From assembly GCA_003615045.1 (NCBI GenBank), contig ML014215.1:1-64000 (forward strand): a DNA stretch of 64,000 bases, in the 5' to 3' direction. The notes beneath the pieces are model-generated. The model did no database searches, was not told the DNA's origin, and saw only the letters and a list, made by a program, of their open reading frames with translations. This document shows positions 1 to 10,199 of this stretch, in pieces. Every line of letters begins with the position of its first letter. Position 1 is the stretch's first letter. The stretch is from Caulochytrium protostelioides. Its lineage: Eukaryota; Chytridiomycota; Caulochytriomycetes; Caulochytriales; Caulochytriaceae. A program made the position numbers and the translations under genes.

Positions 1-200
1 GGGACAAAGCCGTCCCTACTGAGAGTCTACTCGCACAAAATCTGTCTCGGGCATGGTCTCAAGTTCATGATTTCGTCGCCGAATCAGTCTTCCCTCGTAC
101 AAAATGACAATGAAATTCGACATGGTAGTTGTCTCATACATGGTATGCAAGGCGTGCCCCTTGGTAAAATCTTACCCAGCTCATGCTTCAAACACTCAAA

Positions 201-353
201 CAGGTTGCAGCCCAAGGTCGGCAAAGTCATCTGATACTGAACCGAATGCGCGTCTGCCTCGGGGGGGTGCCCTAGGGGGCACCACCGAGGGCATGATGTG
301 CGCGTTAGGTGCCAAGATGGGCCTATATGTACGCGTTAAACAAAACTATGACA
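201..353 (+). repeat. Fanzor-type element right end, copy 1 (solo end)
   Basis: The segment begins with the last 11 or so codons of the Fanzor-like reading frame (reading RLQPKVGKVI then stop) and continues into a non-coding end that recurs four more times in the window. It contains a perfect hairpin, GGTGCCC (266-272), loop TAGG, GGGCACC (277-283), and closes with AGATGGGCCTATATGTACG and GCGTTAAACAAA (315-345). No Fanzor protein sequence is visible upstream, so this is a solo or strongly truncated end. Its role as transposon end or guide-RNA region is inferred. Confidence 0.7.
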
Positions 354-387
354 CGCGTGGCTTGCAATACGACAGCACGCGGTGAGG

Positions 388-1542
388 TCAACCGCTAGCA
401 GGCGTCGCGTCCTCGGATGCCGCGACATCACAGACGATCTGGCGGACGAGCGCTTCAATCGCCGCGCTGCGTTGCGCCACTTTGGCGAGCACGGCGTCGT
501 GCGTGACCACCGTTTCCGTGCCGGCCGCGGACGTGGTCACGGGCGCCGATGTCTGAGAGGACGTCGACGCCGCATCCGGGAGCGCCGCGGCGGTCGAGAG
601 GCCGAGCACCGCGTCGCGGGCACTGGGAACGGGGTCCGTGGGCACCATGTCCGTCACGAGACTGAGCGCAAGGACGCGCATGCCGGCATGCGCGGCGACG
701 AGGACCTCGGGCACGGTGCTCATGCCGACGGTGTCGACGCCCATTGAGCGCAGCCAGCGGGCCTCGGCGCGCGTTTCGTAGGAGGGCCCCTGCAACATGC
801 AGTACACGCCTTCGTGCAGGGACGCGACGTCGAAGCCGATGGCCAGCGCCGCCTCGAACGCCTTCTCCCGCAGCGCATAGGTATATGCGCTGCCGACTGC
901 CGGGAACCGCTCGCCGAAGGCGTCGAGGTTGGGGCCGACCAGCGGGTTGGCTTCCGTCATGCCAGGCAAGGAGATGTGGTCGCGAATCACGACGAGATCG
1001 CCCTCCTTGTAGCGCGGGTTCACTCCGCCAGCGGCGTTGGAGAGAATCAGCACGTCGACGCCGAGACGCCGCATCACACGGATCGGAAACACGGTGCGGA
1101 TCACTGCGTGACCCTCATACGCATGGAGACGGCCTGCCATCACCACCGTCGGCTGGCCCTGCAGCAGGCCAAAAACCAGCTCGCCCTTGTGGCCGGGAAC
1201 CGTGCTCGTCGCAAAGAACGGGATGTCCCGGTACGGAAAGGCCACCGTCGTCGCCGGGTCCAGGCTGTCCACGAGACCGCCGAGCCCCGAGCCGCACACG
1301 ATGCCGAACACGGGCGAATGCAGCGCCGGCGGCAGCCGGGCCCGCAGCCAGGCGGCCGCGGCCTCATACGTCGCGGAGTGATAGTAGACGGCGTCGGCGT
1401 TCGCGCTGGCGCCCGCGGACGTCGACGGCCCTGTTCCCGCAGACGCTGCCGATGCCGCAGAGATCGGCAAGGCCGAGGCGACCGCCAGGTTGTTCTTGCT
1501 GGCGGCTTGGCCGTCCGGCGTGGTGCACGATGGAAGTGTCAT
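388..1542 (-). CDS. PNP1: Purine nucleoside phosphorylase
   Basis: This 384-residue protein matches trimeric purine nucleoside phosphorylase, which splits purine nucleosides with phosphate in cytosolic purine salvage. Visible motifs are the phosphate loop GSGLGGL, STVPGHKG, GRLHAYEGH (the His of human H86), SNAAGGVNP, IRDHISLPG, GPSYETRAEARWL (base-contacting Glu) and VGMSTVPEV. The base-specificity position, Asn243 in the human enzyme, is Asp298 here (LSLVTDMV). A run of about 40 Ala/Ser/Thr-rich residues separates it from VTHDAVL, which carries the His expected near human H257. The first 55 residues are an Ala/Ser-rich extension. The start is the only ATG before the conserved domain. The gene is divergent from the secreted-protein gene across about 930 bp. 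Confidence 0.95.
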   Translation of the reverse strand: MTLPSCTTPDGQAASKNNLAVASALPISAASAASAGTGPSTSAGASANADAVYYHSATYEAAAAWLRARLPPALHSPVFGIVCGSGLGGLVDSLDPATTVAFPYRDIPFFATSTVPGHKGELVFGLLQGQPTVVMAGRLHAYEGHAVIRTVFPIRVMRRLGVDVLILSNAAGGVNPRYKEGDLVVIRDHISLPGMTEANPLVGPNLDAFGERFPAVGSAYTYALREKAFEAALAIGFDVASLHEGVYCMLQGPSYETRAEARWLRSMGVDTVGMSTVPEVLVAAHAGMRVLALSLVTDMVPTDPVPSARDAVLGLSTAAALPDAASTSSQTSAPVTTSAAGTETVVTHDAVLAKVAQRSAAIEALVRQIVCDVAASEDATPASG

Positions 1543-2476
1543 GGCGAGGCGCGAGCGAGGCAGGCGGAGCAGGTGGCATCAGCCAGGTTCGAGTTTGGAG
1601 AAAAGTCGATGCGACACCCCCTCACATCAGAAGAACCCCCTGAAATCCACCCAACGACTCCATGAGGAAGGTCACGCCGAGCAGCCGATGCGGGTCAGCT
1701 ACCGTCCGCACCCTGCAGACGTTGCCTTCGGCCTGCCCTGCGGCCGGCAGGCATGTCTTAAGTCTGCATGACTTGACCCGCTCCAGCGGCGGAGGTTCAG
1801 AAGTAAAACAGCGGGGCTGCGCCATGGAAAAACGGAAGGAGAGGGGTGACCCAAGCCGCCATCGTAGTGATCGACCGGGCGCGCCTCAGTGTGGGTCGCT
1901 CGCGGCTCAGGCCGCCGCCACCCCTGGCCATCGCCATCCATGCAAGACCTGTGTCCGGCCGGTGGTGAGCCGGTCGGGTCCAAGGAAGACCCTCTTGGTT
2001 TCATCGGATTCGATCGTCTTTCGATAGGGCAAACACAAGGGGTGGTCGAGTGAGCCCTTGCTCTTCTTCGTCTCGCTGTCGGCGAGGCCGCCAGGGCTGG
2101 TCGGCACCGAGGCCGCCCATGTCCCATGGAAGCGCCTCAGAAGCGTCGGCCTCGTCGAGGTCGCAGCGTCCCACCGTGGCCCGAGTCGATATAAAGCTGC
2201 GGCCACCCGGAGACCAGCGACCCCATGACAGGGTGCTGCGTCTGCCGAGAGGACGGCCACCATACCGACGCTGTTGCGCGAGGGACATGATCAAAGAACG
2301 AGGTGCGCACTTGACTTTCCTCGCCATGCACTGTCCCGTCCCACCTCCGCCGCTGCGCCCCTGGCGCTCTCGTTCTAGACCCTGCCCGCCCCGTCAGCCC
2401 CTGCATACCCCTATCTCCCAAGAGACCCTTGCTCTCCGTACCGATTGCCCTGCGACCCCCGTCGCTTAGTTTCACG
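1543..2476. other. Divergent intergenic region between PNP and the secreted-protein gene
   Basis: No convincing coding sequence is seen; reading frames here lack family motifs and overlap on both strands. A TATA-like string, GATATAAAG, lies at 2188-2196, about 280 bp upstream of the plus-strand start. It could serve as a core promoter, but this is only a sequence resemblance. Confidence 0.4.
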
Positions 2477-3760
2477 ATGCGGCAGCGAACGTGGCCATGG
2501 TGCCACGTCTGGCTCGTCCTGCTCCTCGTGACGGCCGCCGTATGCATGCCCTTGGGGGACTCGCCGAAAGACCCTGTATCATCTGACTCGCCCCCCCAAG
2601 ACGCCTATTCCAGTCAATCGTATTCGGAAAGCGACCTAGTAGCGGAAGATTTGCCGCAGCAGCTAGAATTACTCCAGCCCAATTCACTGACCGCATGGGA
2701 GTCATTCTTGTTAGATCATCCAGCTGACGCGTTGCCTGACGGGCTATCCGACTTCGGGGCCGTGCATGCCGAATCTGAAGCATCCAGGGAATTAATGGCA
2801 AGCATTCGAGCTGAAAACGTCTTGGTGCACCATCAGCTCAAGCAGTTCCTCCTTTATCCTCATTGGGCATTGCCGAAAGGCTCCAACCATCTCGGAGGAG
2901 TTTTCGAGAGGATCGGAAGTGACTCCGAGGAGTGGCTGATTCATACCTACACAGACGGGCTCATTTCAAAAGAGATCGGGGCGCCGGTGCCCAATGAATT
3001 CACCCGCCGGCATGGGCTCACGATGACGGGGTCATTGCGCACGGGGCTCCTCTGTTACATGGCGACTCTGTATATGAGCATTCTCGAGCGCGCCGCCAGA
3101 GAACTCTTAGAAGTGGTCAGGGAGGTCGAGCCCGCCACCGTCCTGATTTGGAGTGAGCACTGGCGTCAGTCTCACCAGGTGTCCAGCCCGGAGCTCTCCC
3201 TGGTTACAGCGCGTTTTGAGGCGGTCCTCGCCAAGATCCACGAGGCTCCCAGTTCCGTCCGCGCTCTCATTTCGATGCTCTTTCCACTCGACCTGATGGA
3301 TACGTTCGACGACCTTTTTCCGGGCATGCCCGTCCTGCACGACGCGTATATCAAAGTCATGATTTGGAACGAGGCGATGCTTCGCCACTCCGACTATGTC
3401 AGGTGCGTGCAGAAAATTAGCTTTGCCGAAATTTCCAACCCGTTGCGCGAGAAGGCCGAGGCGACGCCCGTGGCGCCCACGAACTTGATGCGTTTGAAGG
3501 CCGAAATGGACAAGGCAACAAAGCTACACACGGTTCCTCCCGAGGCCGCCATGACTTTCGAGCCGATCAAGTTCGCTGCGTCCCAGTCTAATCCCAAGCT
3601 CCGTGCTTTCACGACACGGCCAAGCATCCATGATCGACTACCAAACCCGTATAACCTGGAAGCAACCGCGTCAGCACAGGCCGCGCCAAAGGGCAGCCTG
3701 CTCAGGCCCCCATTACTGACTACGGCGCGGTCACTTCTCGGGGGGAAACCCCTGCTCTAA
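2477..3760 (+). CDS. Secreted protein of unknown family
   Basis: The ATG at 2477 gives 427 residues starting with a good signal peptide: a basic and Trp-containing n-region, then the hydrophobic stretch VWLVLLLVTAAVCMP. The frame is open upstream to a TTG, but the signal peptide argues for this ATG. A Ser/Pro/Asp-rich linker follows. The rest is mixed alpha-helical-looking sequence without glycosylhydrolase, protease or Cys-rich motifs that I recognise. Codon choice is visibly less GC-biased than in neighbouring genes. The last residues (LLGGKPLL) and stop lie inside a Fanzor-type right end, so the gene may be cargo of, or trapped by, that element. The function is unknown. Confidence 0.7.
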   Translation: MRQRTWPWCHVWLVLLLVTAAVCMPLGDSPKDPVSSDSPPQDAYSSQSYSESDLVAEDLPQQLELLQPNSLTAWESFLLDHPADALPDGLSDFGAVHAESEASRELMASIRAENVLVHHQLKQFLLYPHWALPKGSNHLGGVFERIGSDSEEWLIHTYTDGLISKEIGAPVPNEFTRRHGLTMTGSLRTGLLCYMATLYMSILERAARELLEVVREVEPATVLIWSEHWRQSHQVSSPELSLVTARFEAVLAKIHEAPSSVRALISMLFPLDLMDTFDDLFPGMPVLHDAYIKVMIWNEAMLRHSDYVRCVQKISFAEISNPLREKAEATPVAPTNLMRLKAEMDKATKLHTVPPEAAMTFEPIKFAASQSNPKLRAFTTRPSIHDRLPNPYNLEATASAQAAPKGSLLRPPLLTTARSLLGGKPLL

Positions 3761-3814
3761 ATCAACTGTCCTAGCCAGGATGGGCCTATACATACGACCG
3801 CGTTACACAAAAAT
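3736..3814 (+). repeat. Fanzor-type element right end, copy 2
   Basis: CTCGGGGGGAAACCCCTG aligns with CTCGGTGGGGGAACCCTAGG of copy 4. It is followed by CCAGGATGGGCCTATACA and CGACCGCGTTACACAAA, nearly identical to the terminal motif of copies 1 and 4. It overlaps the last codons of the preceding secreted-protein gene and lies just upstream of the FAN1 start. The internal part between hairpin and terminal motif is shorter than in copy 1. Confidence 0.65.
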
Positions 3815-3833
3815 CTAGCGAGGCGAGCTCCCG

Positions 3834-6800
3834 ATGGCGGGCGGGGACGGTGGCGGTGAACGGGGCCGACGTGGTGGCCGCGCTTCCGTGGGGCACACGG
3901 ACCATTCAGGGCACGCCCGCCGGCTTTGGAAGGGGCGGAGGCCACGGCCCGCGGCGACGGCGGACCCCCGCGCTGCCTTCCTCGCGGGCGTCCGTGGATC
4001 CGATCGCACCATGACCGCGTCCTCATCACCTCGCCACGGCCTGCCGGCCGCCGGCGCGGGAGGAGGGCGGTACGGCCCACGGCGCCTGCGGCGGCGGTCA
4101 TGGCGGCCGGCGGGCACATGCTCGCAGCCGCGACGCGGGCCGCTCTCCGCGCGTGCTGGGCACGTGGTCCGTCGGAGGGCGGCCGTCGGGCCTCCGACGG
4201 CGCTGTCCCTCCGCCCGCTTCAGGCGTCGGCGCCTGCACAACCCCGCTGCCTCGCCATGCCGAACCCTCTGGCGCAGGCCGCGCCAACGGTCGTGGCCGC
4301 CCCTGCCGCCGGGGTCGGCGTCCCCTCGGGAGCGGCCTCGACCTATCGTCTTGACCACGGGTCCGATACCGATGCCGCGGCCACGGCCGATGCCGAGGCC
4401 ACGACCGCACCGTGGTGGGCTCAGGGCACGCCGACGGCACAGCTCGATGCCATGATCCGCGACGTCGTCGCGGATGCGCCTCAGGCCCTCGACGAGGCGG
4501 ATGCCGTCGCACTCGCGACATGGCTCTCGCTCCCCGGCGCGCAGGACGCCGCGGCCATGGCGTCCGCAACGCTCTCGGCACCCCCGGAGGTATACGTGGC
4601 GGGACCGCTGGGCCCGTCGCACCATCTGCTGGCGACGCTCTTTGCCCGAACCGAAGGCTATAAGCCGATCCGTCACGTCGTGACCTACGTGGTTCGCCTG
4701 TGTCGCGGTCTCACGACTGCTCAGCTGCGCGATGCCGATGCCGATGCGGAGACGGAGGCCGATGCCGACAGGATGGAAGAGGCGCAGGAGGACGCGAACA
4801 TCGCAGAATCTGTCATTGACGCCGGCGTCGATGTAGCGACGCCCGCCATCGGCCGGCGCCGTGGGTCGGGCCCCAACGACGCGTCGCCCTGGACGCGCGC
4901 GGCCTCGACGCGTGAGGCGTCGCCGGCTCAGGCGCCGTTGCGGACGATGACACCGCCGCCGACGGCGCCGCAGGACGTGTGGCACCCGCTGGTCCAGCAG
5001 GCGCTGACCACGCTGACGGCGACCGATCCGCCGTTCATTGAAGTCCTTGAGCCGTGGTCCGCGCCGCTGCCGCGCGACGCGCCGCTCCTCGGCATGCCCC
5101 TGCTGCTCCGCAGTGTGGCACGCGACGTGCTGCTGGTCACGGCCGCGCGCCACGGCTTGCCGGTGCGTCCCACGGACGGCAAAGAAGAGCTGGTCCAGGC
5201 ACTTCTTGCATACTGGCACTACGGCCCGCGTGCCTGCCGGCCGCCGCCGCCCAAGAAGCCTGCGGACCCGCGCCAGCCGCGCCTGACCCGCTTTTTTGCG
5301 CCGGCATCGGCATCGGCAAGAACGACTTCGGCAGCGGAGGACGAAACGCCGTTGGCACGGACCAAGCGCCAGCGCCAGCTCATGGGCGATCTGCACATGT
5401 ACTCGGGCGCCGTGGTCGGCCTGACGCCGTCGGCACGGGCCTGGCTGGAGCGCATGGCCACGTGGGCGACGCATGCCCGGCGCTGGCCGACGCGCGGAGC
5501 GTTTCTTGCCGCGCGCGTGCTGGCCCACCTCCGGCCGCCGGGCATTGACCCCGCCCTGCGCGGGTTCCACCGCGTGAATTTCCCGCGTTACGTGCTCTCG
5601 GCCCCGCCGCGGGTCTGGCCTCAGGCTCGGCAGGCCGCCGCCTACGTCGCCTGGCTCCGCCGCGAGGACCTGCTGCGGCACCCCGTCGTCCCCGCGGGCC
5701 TCCCCGTCGTTGATGGCGGCCATGCCCCGCCGCCGCCCGACCCCGCAGACCGCGCCGCCGCCGACGCCTTCCTGTTGGCGCATGACGCGATGGGCGCCCT
5801 GCTCGGCGCTCGTAACGACGGCGATCCTGCCGATATGGATGTCTTGCTCGCCTTGCTCATCGGACGCAGCGTCGCGCCACCGCCGCTGCCGCCGAGCGCG
5901 GACGAGCTGGATCTGGCCTTGTATGCGACGCCGTCGCCGTCGTCGGCGCGACTCACGGCGGGCGCGGCGGCCTTGCTGCGCCGCGACCTGTATCGCGGCA
6001 TCTTTGTGTGCTGGAAGCAGCTTCTGCAGGCGGAAGCCGATCGGCCGCCGCACTGGCTCGACCGCTACCATCCCGGGTGGGTCATGACGCGGCTGCTGGA
6101 CAGCTATGTCGCGTGGCTCTTGGCGCCGGTCCCCTTGACTCCGGCGGAGCGTGAGGCGAGCCGCGGGTCGCGACCATCAAAGGGCCTGTCGCGGCCCCAG
6201 ACCTCCGAGGGCGATCCGGAAAACGAAGGCGATGCGGCGGCGCGGCGTCATGCGGAGGCGGCGGAACGGCAGTTCGATCGCTTAGCCCGCGAAGCCGAAG
6301 CGTGCTTGATTCTCCGCGAGCTGGTTGCGCAGAAACGGTTCGGGCCCTTGCGTCGCGGCGCGCGGTATGAAACACTGGTCCGCCTAGCGGCGCTGCGCCC
6401 GACCGCGGCGCCTGCGCTGTCTGCCAAGACCCCCAAGATGGCGGTGTCCCCCCCGCCGGCAACCTCAGCATCGACCGCCTCACCAGCATCGCGAGGACGT
6501 CGACGGCAGCCGTCTCGGAAGAAACCGCGCTTGACCGCATCCCTCTCGGCGCCGGCGGCCGTGCCGGCCGCCACGGAGGCGTTGCCGTCAGACGCTGGTG
6601 CGCGCCCGCCGTCCGCCGGGGCGGCGCTCGACCCCACCGGCCCCTCGGCCTCCCTCTCCGCATCCGCATCGGGGTCGGCCTCAGCGCAGTTTCTGTCCGC
6701 GGCTGCGGCGCAGGAAGAGGCGGCCGCGATGGCGGAGGCACTGCAGATCGTGCGCTACGAGACGGCGTTCCCGCCGACGGCGCCGTGGGTCCCGTCGCTC

Positions 6801-8637
6801 GTGCTGATGCTGGCCGCGCGGCAGCGGCTCGAAGCCGACCGCCTCGCGACGGCCGCGCTGGCGGATACTGAGTGGGTCATGGGCCCGGCGCGCCATGCCA
6901 TTCGCGCGCGGCTCGCGCGGCTCGAGACGAGCGCCGCGGCCGCCAAGCGCCACGCCACCCACAAGACCGGCAGGCCGTCCGCGGCGCCCGCCGCTCCGGC
7001 GGTCCGCCGCCACCTAAACGACACGACCGGCATCGCGACGCTGACGATCCACCGTGAGCGCGTCCGCAGCGCCGCGTACCAGAAAGCGCTGTGGGCGCCG
7101 AGCGCCGCCGAGGCCCGCGTGCTGCTGCAGTGGGCGCGGGAGCGGCGGCCGGCGCTCGTCGACGACCCCGAGGCCGAGACGGCCGCCGTGTTCCGCGACT
7201 TGCGCGGCGACGCCGTCGGCGAGACCGGTGACGCCGCCGCCGCCGTCGCTGTCGCCGCCACTATCAAATCCGAGCCTGAAACGCCGGTCGTCATGCCGTC
7301 GCCTCATCAATGGCGTCCGGCGGTCCTGGGCGATGCGACGCCAGACAGCGGCGTGCTCGCCGAGCCGCCAGACCTCGACGAATCCACAACGCCGACGACA
7401 ACACCGCCGCCGCTGCCGGAAGCCGTCCCACCGCTCGTGTTGGCCGCATCGGCGGCTTCGACGGTCTCAACGGCGGCGCTGGCATGTGCCGGCGACGCCG
7501 CGGCCTCCTGCGACGGAAGCGCCGCCGCACTATCGCTGGATGTCTTGGCGCCGACGCAGAGCGGCGAGGTCAAGATCGATGCCGCCTGCAGCGCGGCGAT
7601 GGCGACCGATCCCAGCGACGACATGGCGACGGATCCGGAGGCCGCGGCGCTGGCGGCGATGACCGACGAGGAGCTCGAAGCATGCGCGGTCGAGATGTTG
7701 CAACAGCACGGCGTCGGCGTCGAGCAGCTCGTCCTCGCTTACTTTGCGAGTCTCCCGCCATCGCCGCTTCCTGCCCTAGCGGCGGGGGCGGGGGCGACCG
7801 CGTCGGCCGCTGACGACGATGAGAGACGGGAAGCAACCCCCGTCAGTGGGACGCCGGAAGCGGTGACATGGCGCGGCCACCATGCCGAGAACGGGCTGAT
7901 TCGCATGGTCTACTGTCTTCTTTTCTGGGATCTCTTTTTCCCGCCTCCACCCGAGGAAGCCGCCGCGCTCGCCGACGCGCTCGCGCCGCATCCCGTGGCC
8001 CCGCCGCCGCCCGATACCGGCACGCTGCCGTCCGCGTACCTCGCGGCGCCCCTCGACGTCGGCTCCGGGTTCGCTTATGCGAACCGCCGCGCCGCTATGG
8101 ACGCCCGCCTGGCGCTGCTGGCCGTCACGACGCCGTGCCGTCCGCGGCGTCCGTCCGCGCCGTCTGCAGCTGCAGCCGCAGCCGGCAACGCTGACACCGG
8201 CATGCGCGTCGATGACTCGGGTCCCGCCACGGCCGCTTCCGAGTCGGAGGATCCGACCGTCTACCCAGACGATGCCGCTGTGGCGAACGCCATCGACTGC
8301 GACGAGGACGCGGACGAGGACGCGGACGAGGACGTGGTCGATATCGACGACGACGACGACAACGACGACGACGACGACAACGACGACGACTATCCGCACG
8401 CGGCGCTCGCGCTCCTGCGGTTCCGCGACGCGATGGAGCGCCCGCGGCGCACGGTCTGCGGCGTTGGCTACGTCGGGTGGGCACGGTACCCCCTGGCGGA
8501 CCTTGTCGCCATTGTGCGCGGGCTCGGCGCCTCCCGGCTCGCGCGCCTCTGCCGCGTGCTCGCCACCCAGGCGTGGGCCACGACCGAAGGCGGGTTTCCT
8601 GACCTCGTGCTGTGGCGCACCGTGCGGGTCCCGCCGC

Positions 8638-8668
<31 letters not shown>

Positions 8669-8954
8669 ATCGCCGCCGCCGTCCACCGCCCGCCGTCGAC
8701 GATGCCGTCGACGGTATGACGTGCAGTTTGTTGAAGTCAAAGGCGCGGGCGACCAGATCCGTCCCTCGCAAGCCGTCTGGCTCGACGTGCTCCACCGCGA
8801 GGTCGGGGTCCCCGTTTGCGTGACCCACGTGGCACTCGCCAAGCCGACTCTCCCCGTCACCGTCGCGGCGGCGGTCGATGCTGACGACCCTGACGAGCCT
8901 GACGAGGTTGATGACGACGATGCGCCAGACGACGCGGGAGACTTTGCAGCGTGA
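3834..8954 (+). CDS. FAN1: FAN1-type structure-specific nuclease (VRR-NUC domain)
   Basis: FAN1 is a nuclear 5' flap endonuclease and exonuclease for interstrand-crosslink repair. The C-terminal VRR-NUC domain (about residues 1580-1665) shows the catalytic pattern FPDLVLW...VQFVEVKGAGDQI followed by SQAVWL (Asp, Glu and Lys present). Upstream is the FAN1 block HAENGLIRMVYCLLFWDLFF (about 1350-1370). A SAP-like DNA-binding helix pair sits near residues 418-460 and is followed by QPRLTRFF (481-488), a textbook PCNA-binding box. At 1706 residues it is far longer than human FAN1 (1017) because of Ala/Pro-rich insertions and a poly-Asp/Glu tract around 1485-1520. The N-terminal UBZ finger is not seen. 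The ATG at 4011 or 4258 is a possible alternative start, since the first 140 residues are low complexity. Confidence 0.88.
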
Positions 8955-9073
8955 TTGCATGATCGTGGACGGCTTCGCCCCCCGTTTGGTTCTATGTTCT
9001 TGATGGCCCTGTTCGTTGTAACCCCTTTAATCGCGCATGCTGGTGATCCGATGGACGATGGGCTCCTCAGCTG

Positions 9074-9153
9074 CGATCGGCTGCGATCGGAGCCGAGCCG
9101 AGCTCGAAGCCGAGCCGAGCTCGCAGCCGAGCCGAGCCGAGCACGAAGCCCAA
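9074..9153. repeat. GAGCC-rich tandem degenerate repeat
   Basis: Irregular reiterations of GCCGAG, GAGCTCG and CGAGCC follow the FAN1 stop codon. This looks like simple-sequence expansion with no coding evidence. It lies in the 1.2-kb gap between FAN1 and CCT4, which otherwise holds two further short tandem arrays and the CCT4 leader. Confidence 0.6.
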
Positions 9154-9499
9154 CAGAGCCGAGCATGACACCGAGCACGCGGTCGGTCTGCGGCTCCTGC
9201 TGGGTGTGGACGCAGCGACAGCGACGGCGTGCTGGCGGTCTCCTGCCGGCGCGTCCGCGATCGCTGCTGGTCGGGCGCCTCCTGGACTCGGGAAAGCGAC
9301 AGCGGAAGGGATGGGCGTGCTGGATGAAGACGGATCGCGCGCCCGCCACCTGCGGGGGGCCCTGCTCGGGGGTCGTCTCGGGCATGTGGCGTCGCTGCGC
9401 CGTCGCGCTGCGGGACCCTTGGGCCTTGGGCCGATGGCGGCCATGGCCAGGGCCGCGGGTGCGACGCGCGAGCTCGCGAGCGTTCGATGCGCCGTCACG

Positions 9500-9551
9500 C
9501 ACGACCATCACGGACGACCGTCACGGACGACCATCACGGACGACCATCACG
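9500..9551. repeat. 13-bp tandem repeat, four units
   Basis: Four copies of CGACCATCACGGA (one with a T-to-G change and the last truncated) are arranged head to tail. No coding frame through them looks conserved, so it is treated as a minisatellite. Confidence 0.65.
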
Positions 9552-9685
9552 CTTGCACGCGCCTCCACGCGTGCCCCGGCGAAGTGTGGCGAGGGCTTGC
9601 TCTACCCCCCAAGCGAGACAGCGCTGGCGCTGGGAAGCGCCCCTGGGCGTGCCGGGCAGGGCACGGCCAGGCACAGCATGGCGTG

Positions 9686-9735
9686 CGCATCGCATCGCAT
9701 CGCATCGCATCTTGCCGTGCCGTGCCGTGCCGTGT
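9686..9735. repeat. Pentanucleotide microsatellites (GCATC)n and (GTGCC)n
   Basis: Five or so GCATC units are followed directly by about four GTGCC units. A (GCATC)n array also occurs at 54.94 kb, so this unit recurs in intergenic DNA of this genome. The spacing is continuous, with no unique spacers, so it is not a CRISPR array. Confidence 0.7.
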
Positions 9736-10199
9736 CGCGAGGGCTCGCGGCCGCTGCGCTTGACGCGCGCGGGTGCGGCGCCATCTTAAGCATCTCGTGG
9801 CCCAGCCGGGCACGGGCCATCCTCGGCAGTCGTCGACATCGCGATGGCCACGAGACGAGGGGCGCGCCTGCAGGGATCGTCGACGGATGTCACCAGGACG
9901 GGTGTAGTTAGGCCACGCTCGAAGTTTCTATCCTCCTCGTGCTTCTCCCATCCCGCGTCCGTGACCGCCACGCGCATTCATTTCCCCTTCTGGCTGCCGA
10001 TTTCTCTCGACTGACGACGCCGATTCCTGTGCCTGTTTCCGATACGACTCGACCCGACACCTTCCCGGCGACCCATCACCCCTCCGCGTTCCAGACCCCT
10101 ACCTTTTTTTTACACTGCACACGTGCCTCGCTTCTCGTGGCTCGCTCTCCTCCCTCTTACTCCCCCTTTGACTCCCCCCCTTCTTCACGCTTCCCCACG

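Noticed and set aside
9686-9735. Possible CRISPR-like array
   Set aside because: The repeats are 5-bp units with no spacers and the genome is eukaryotic. They are simple microsatellites.
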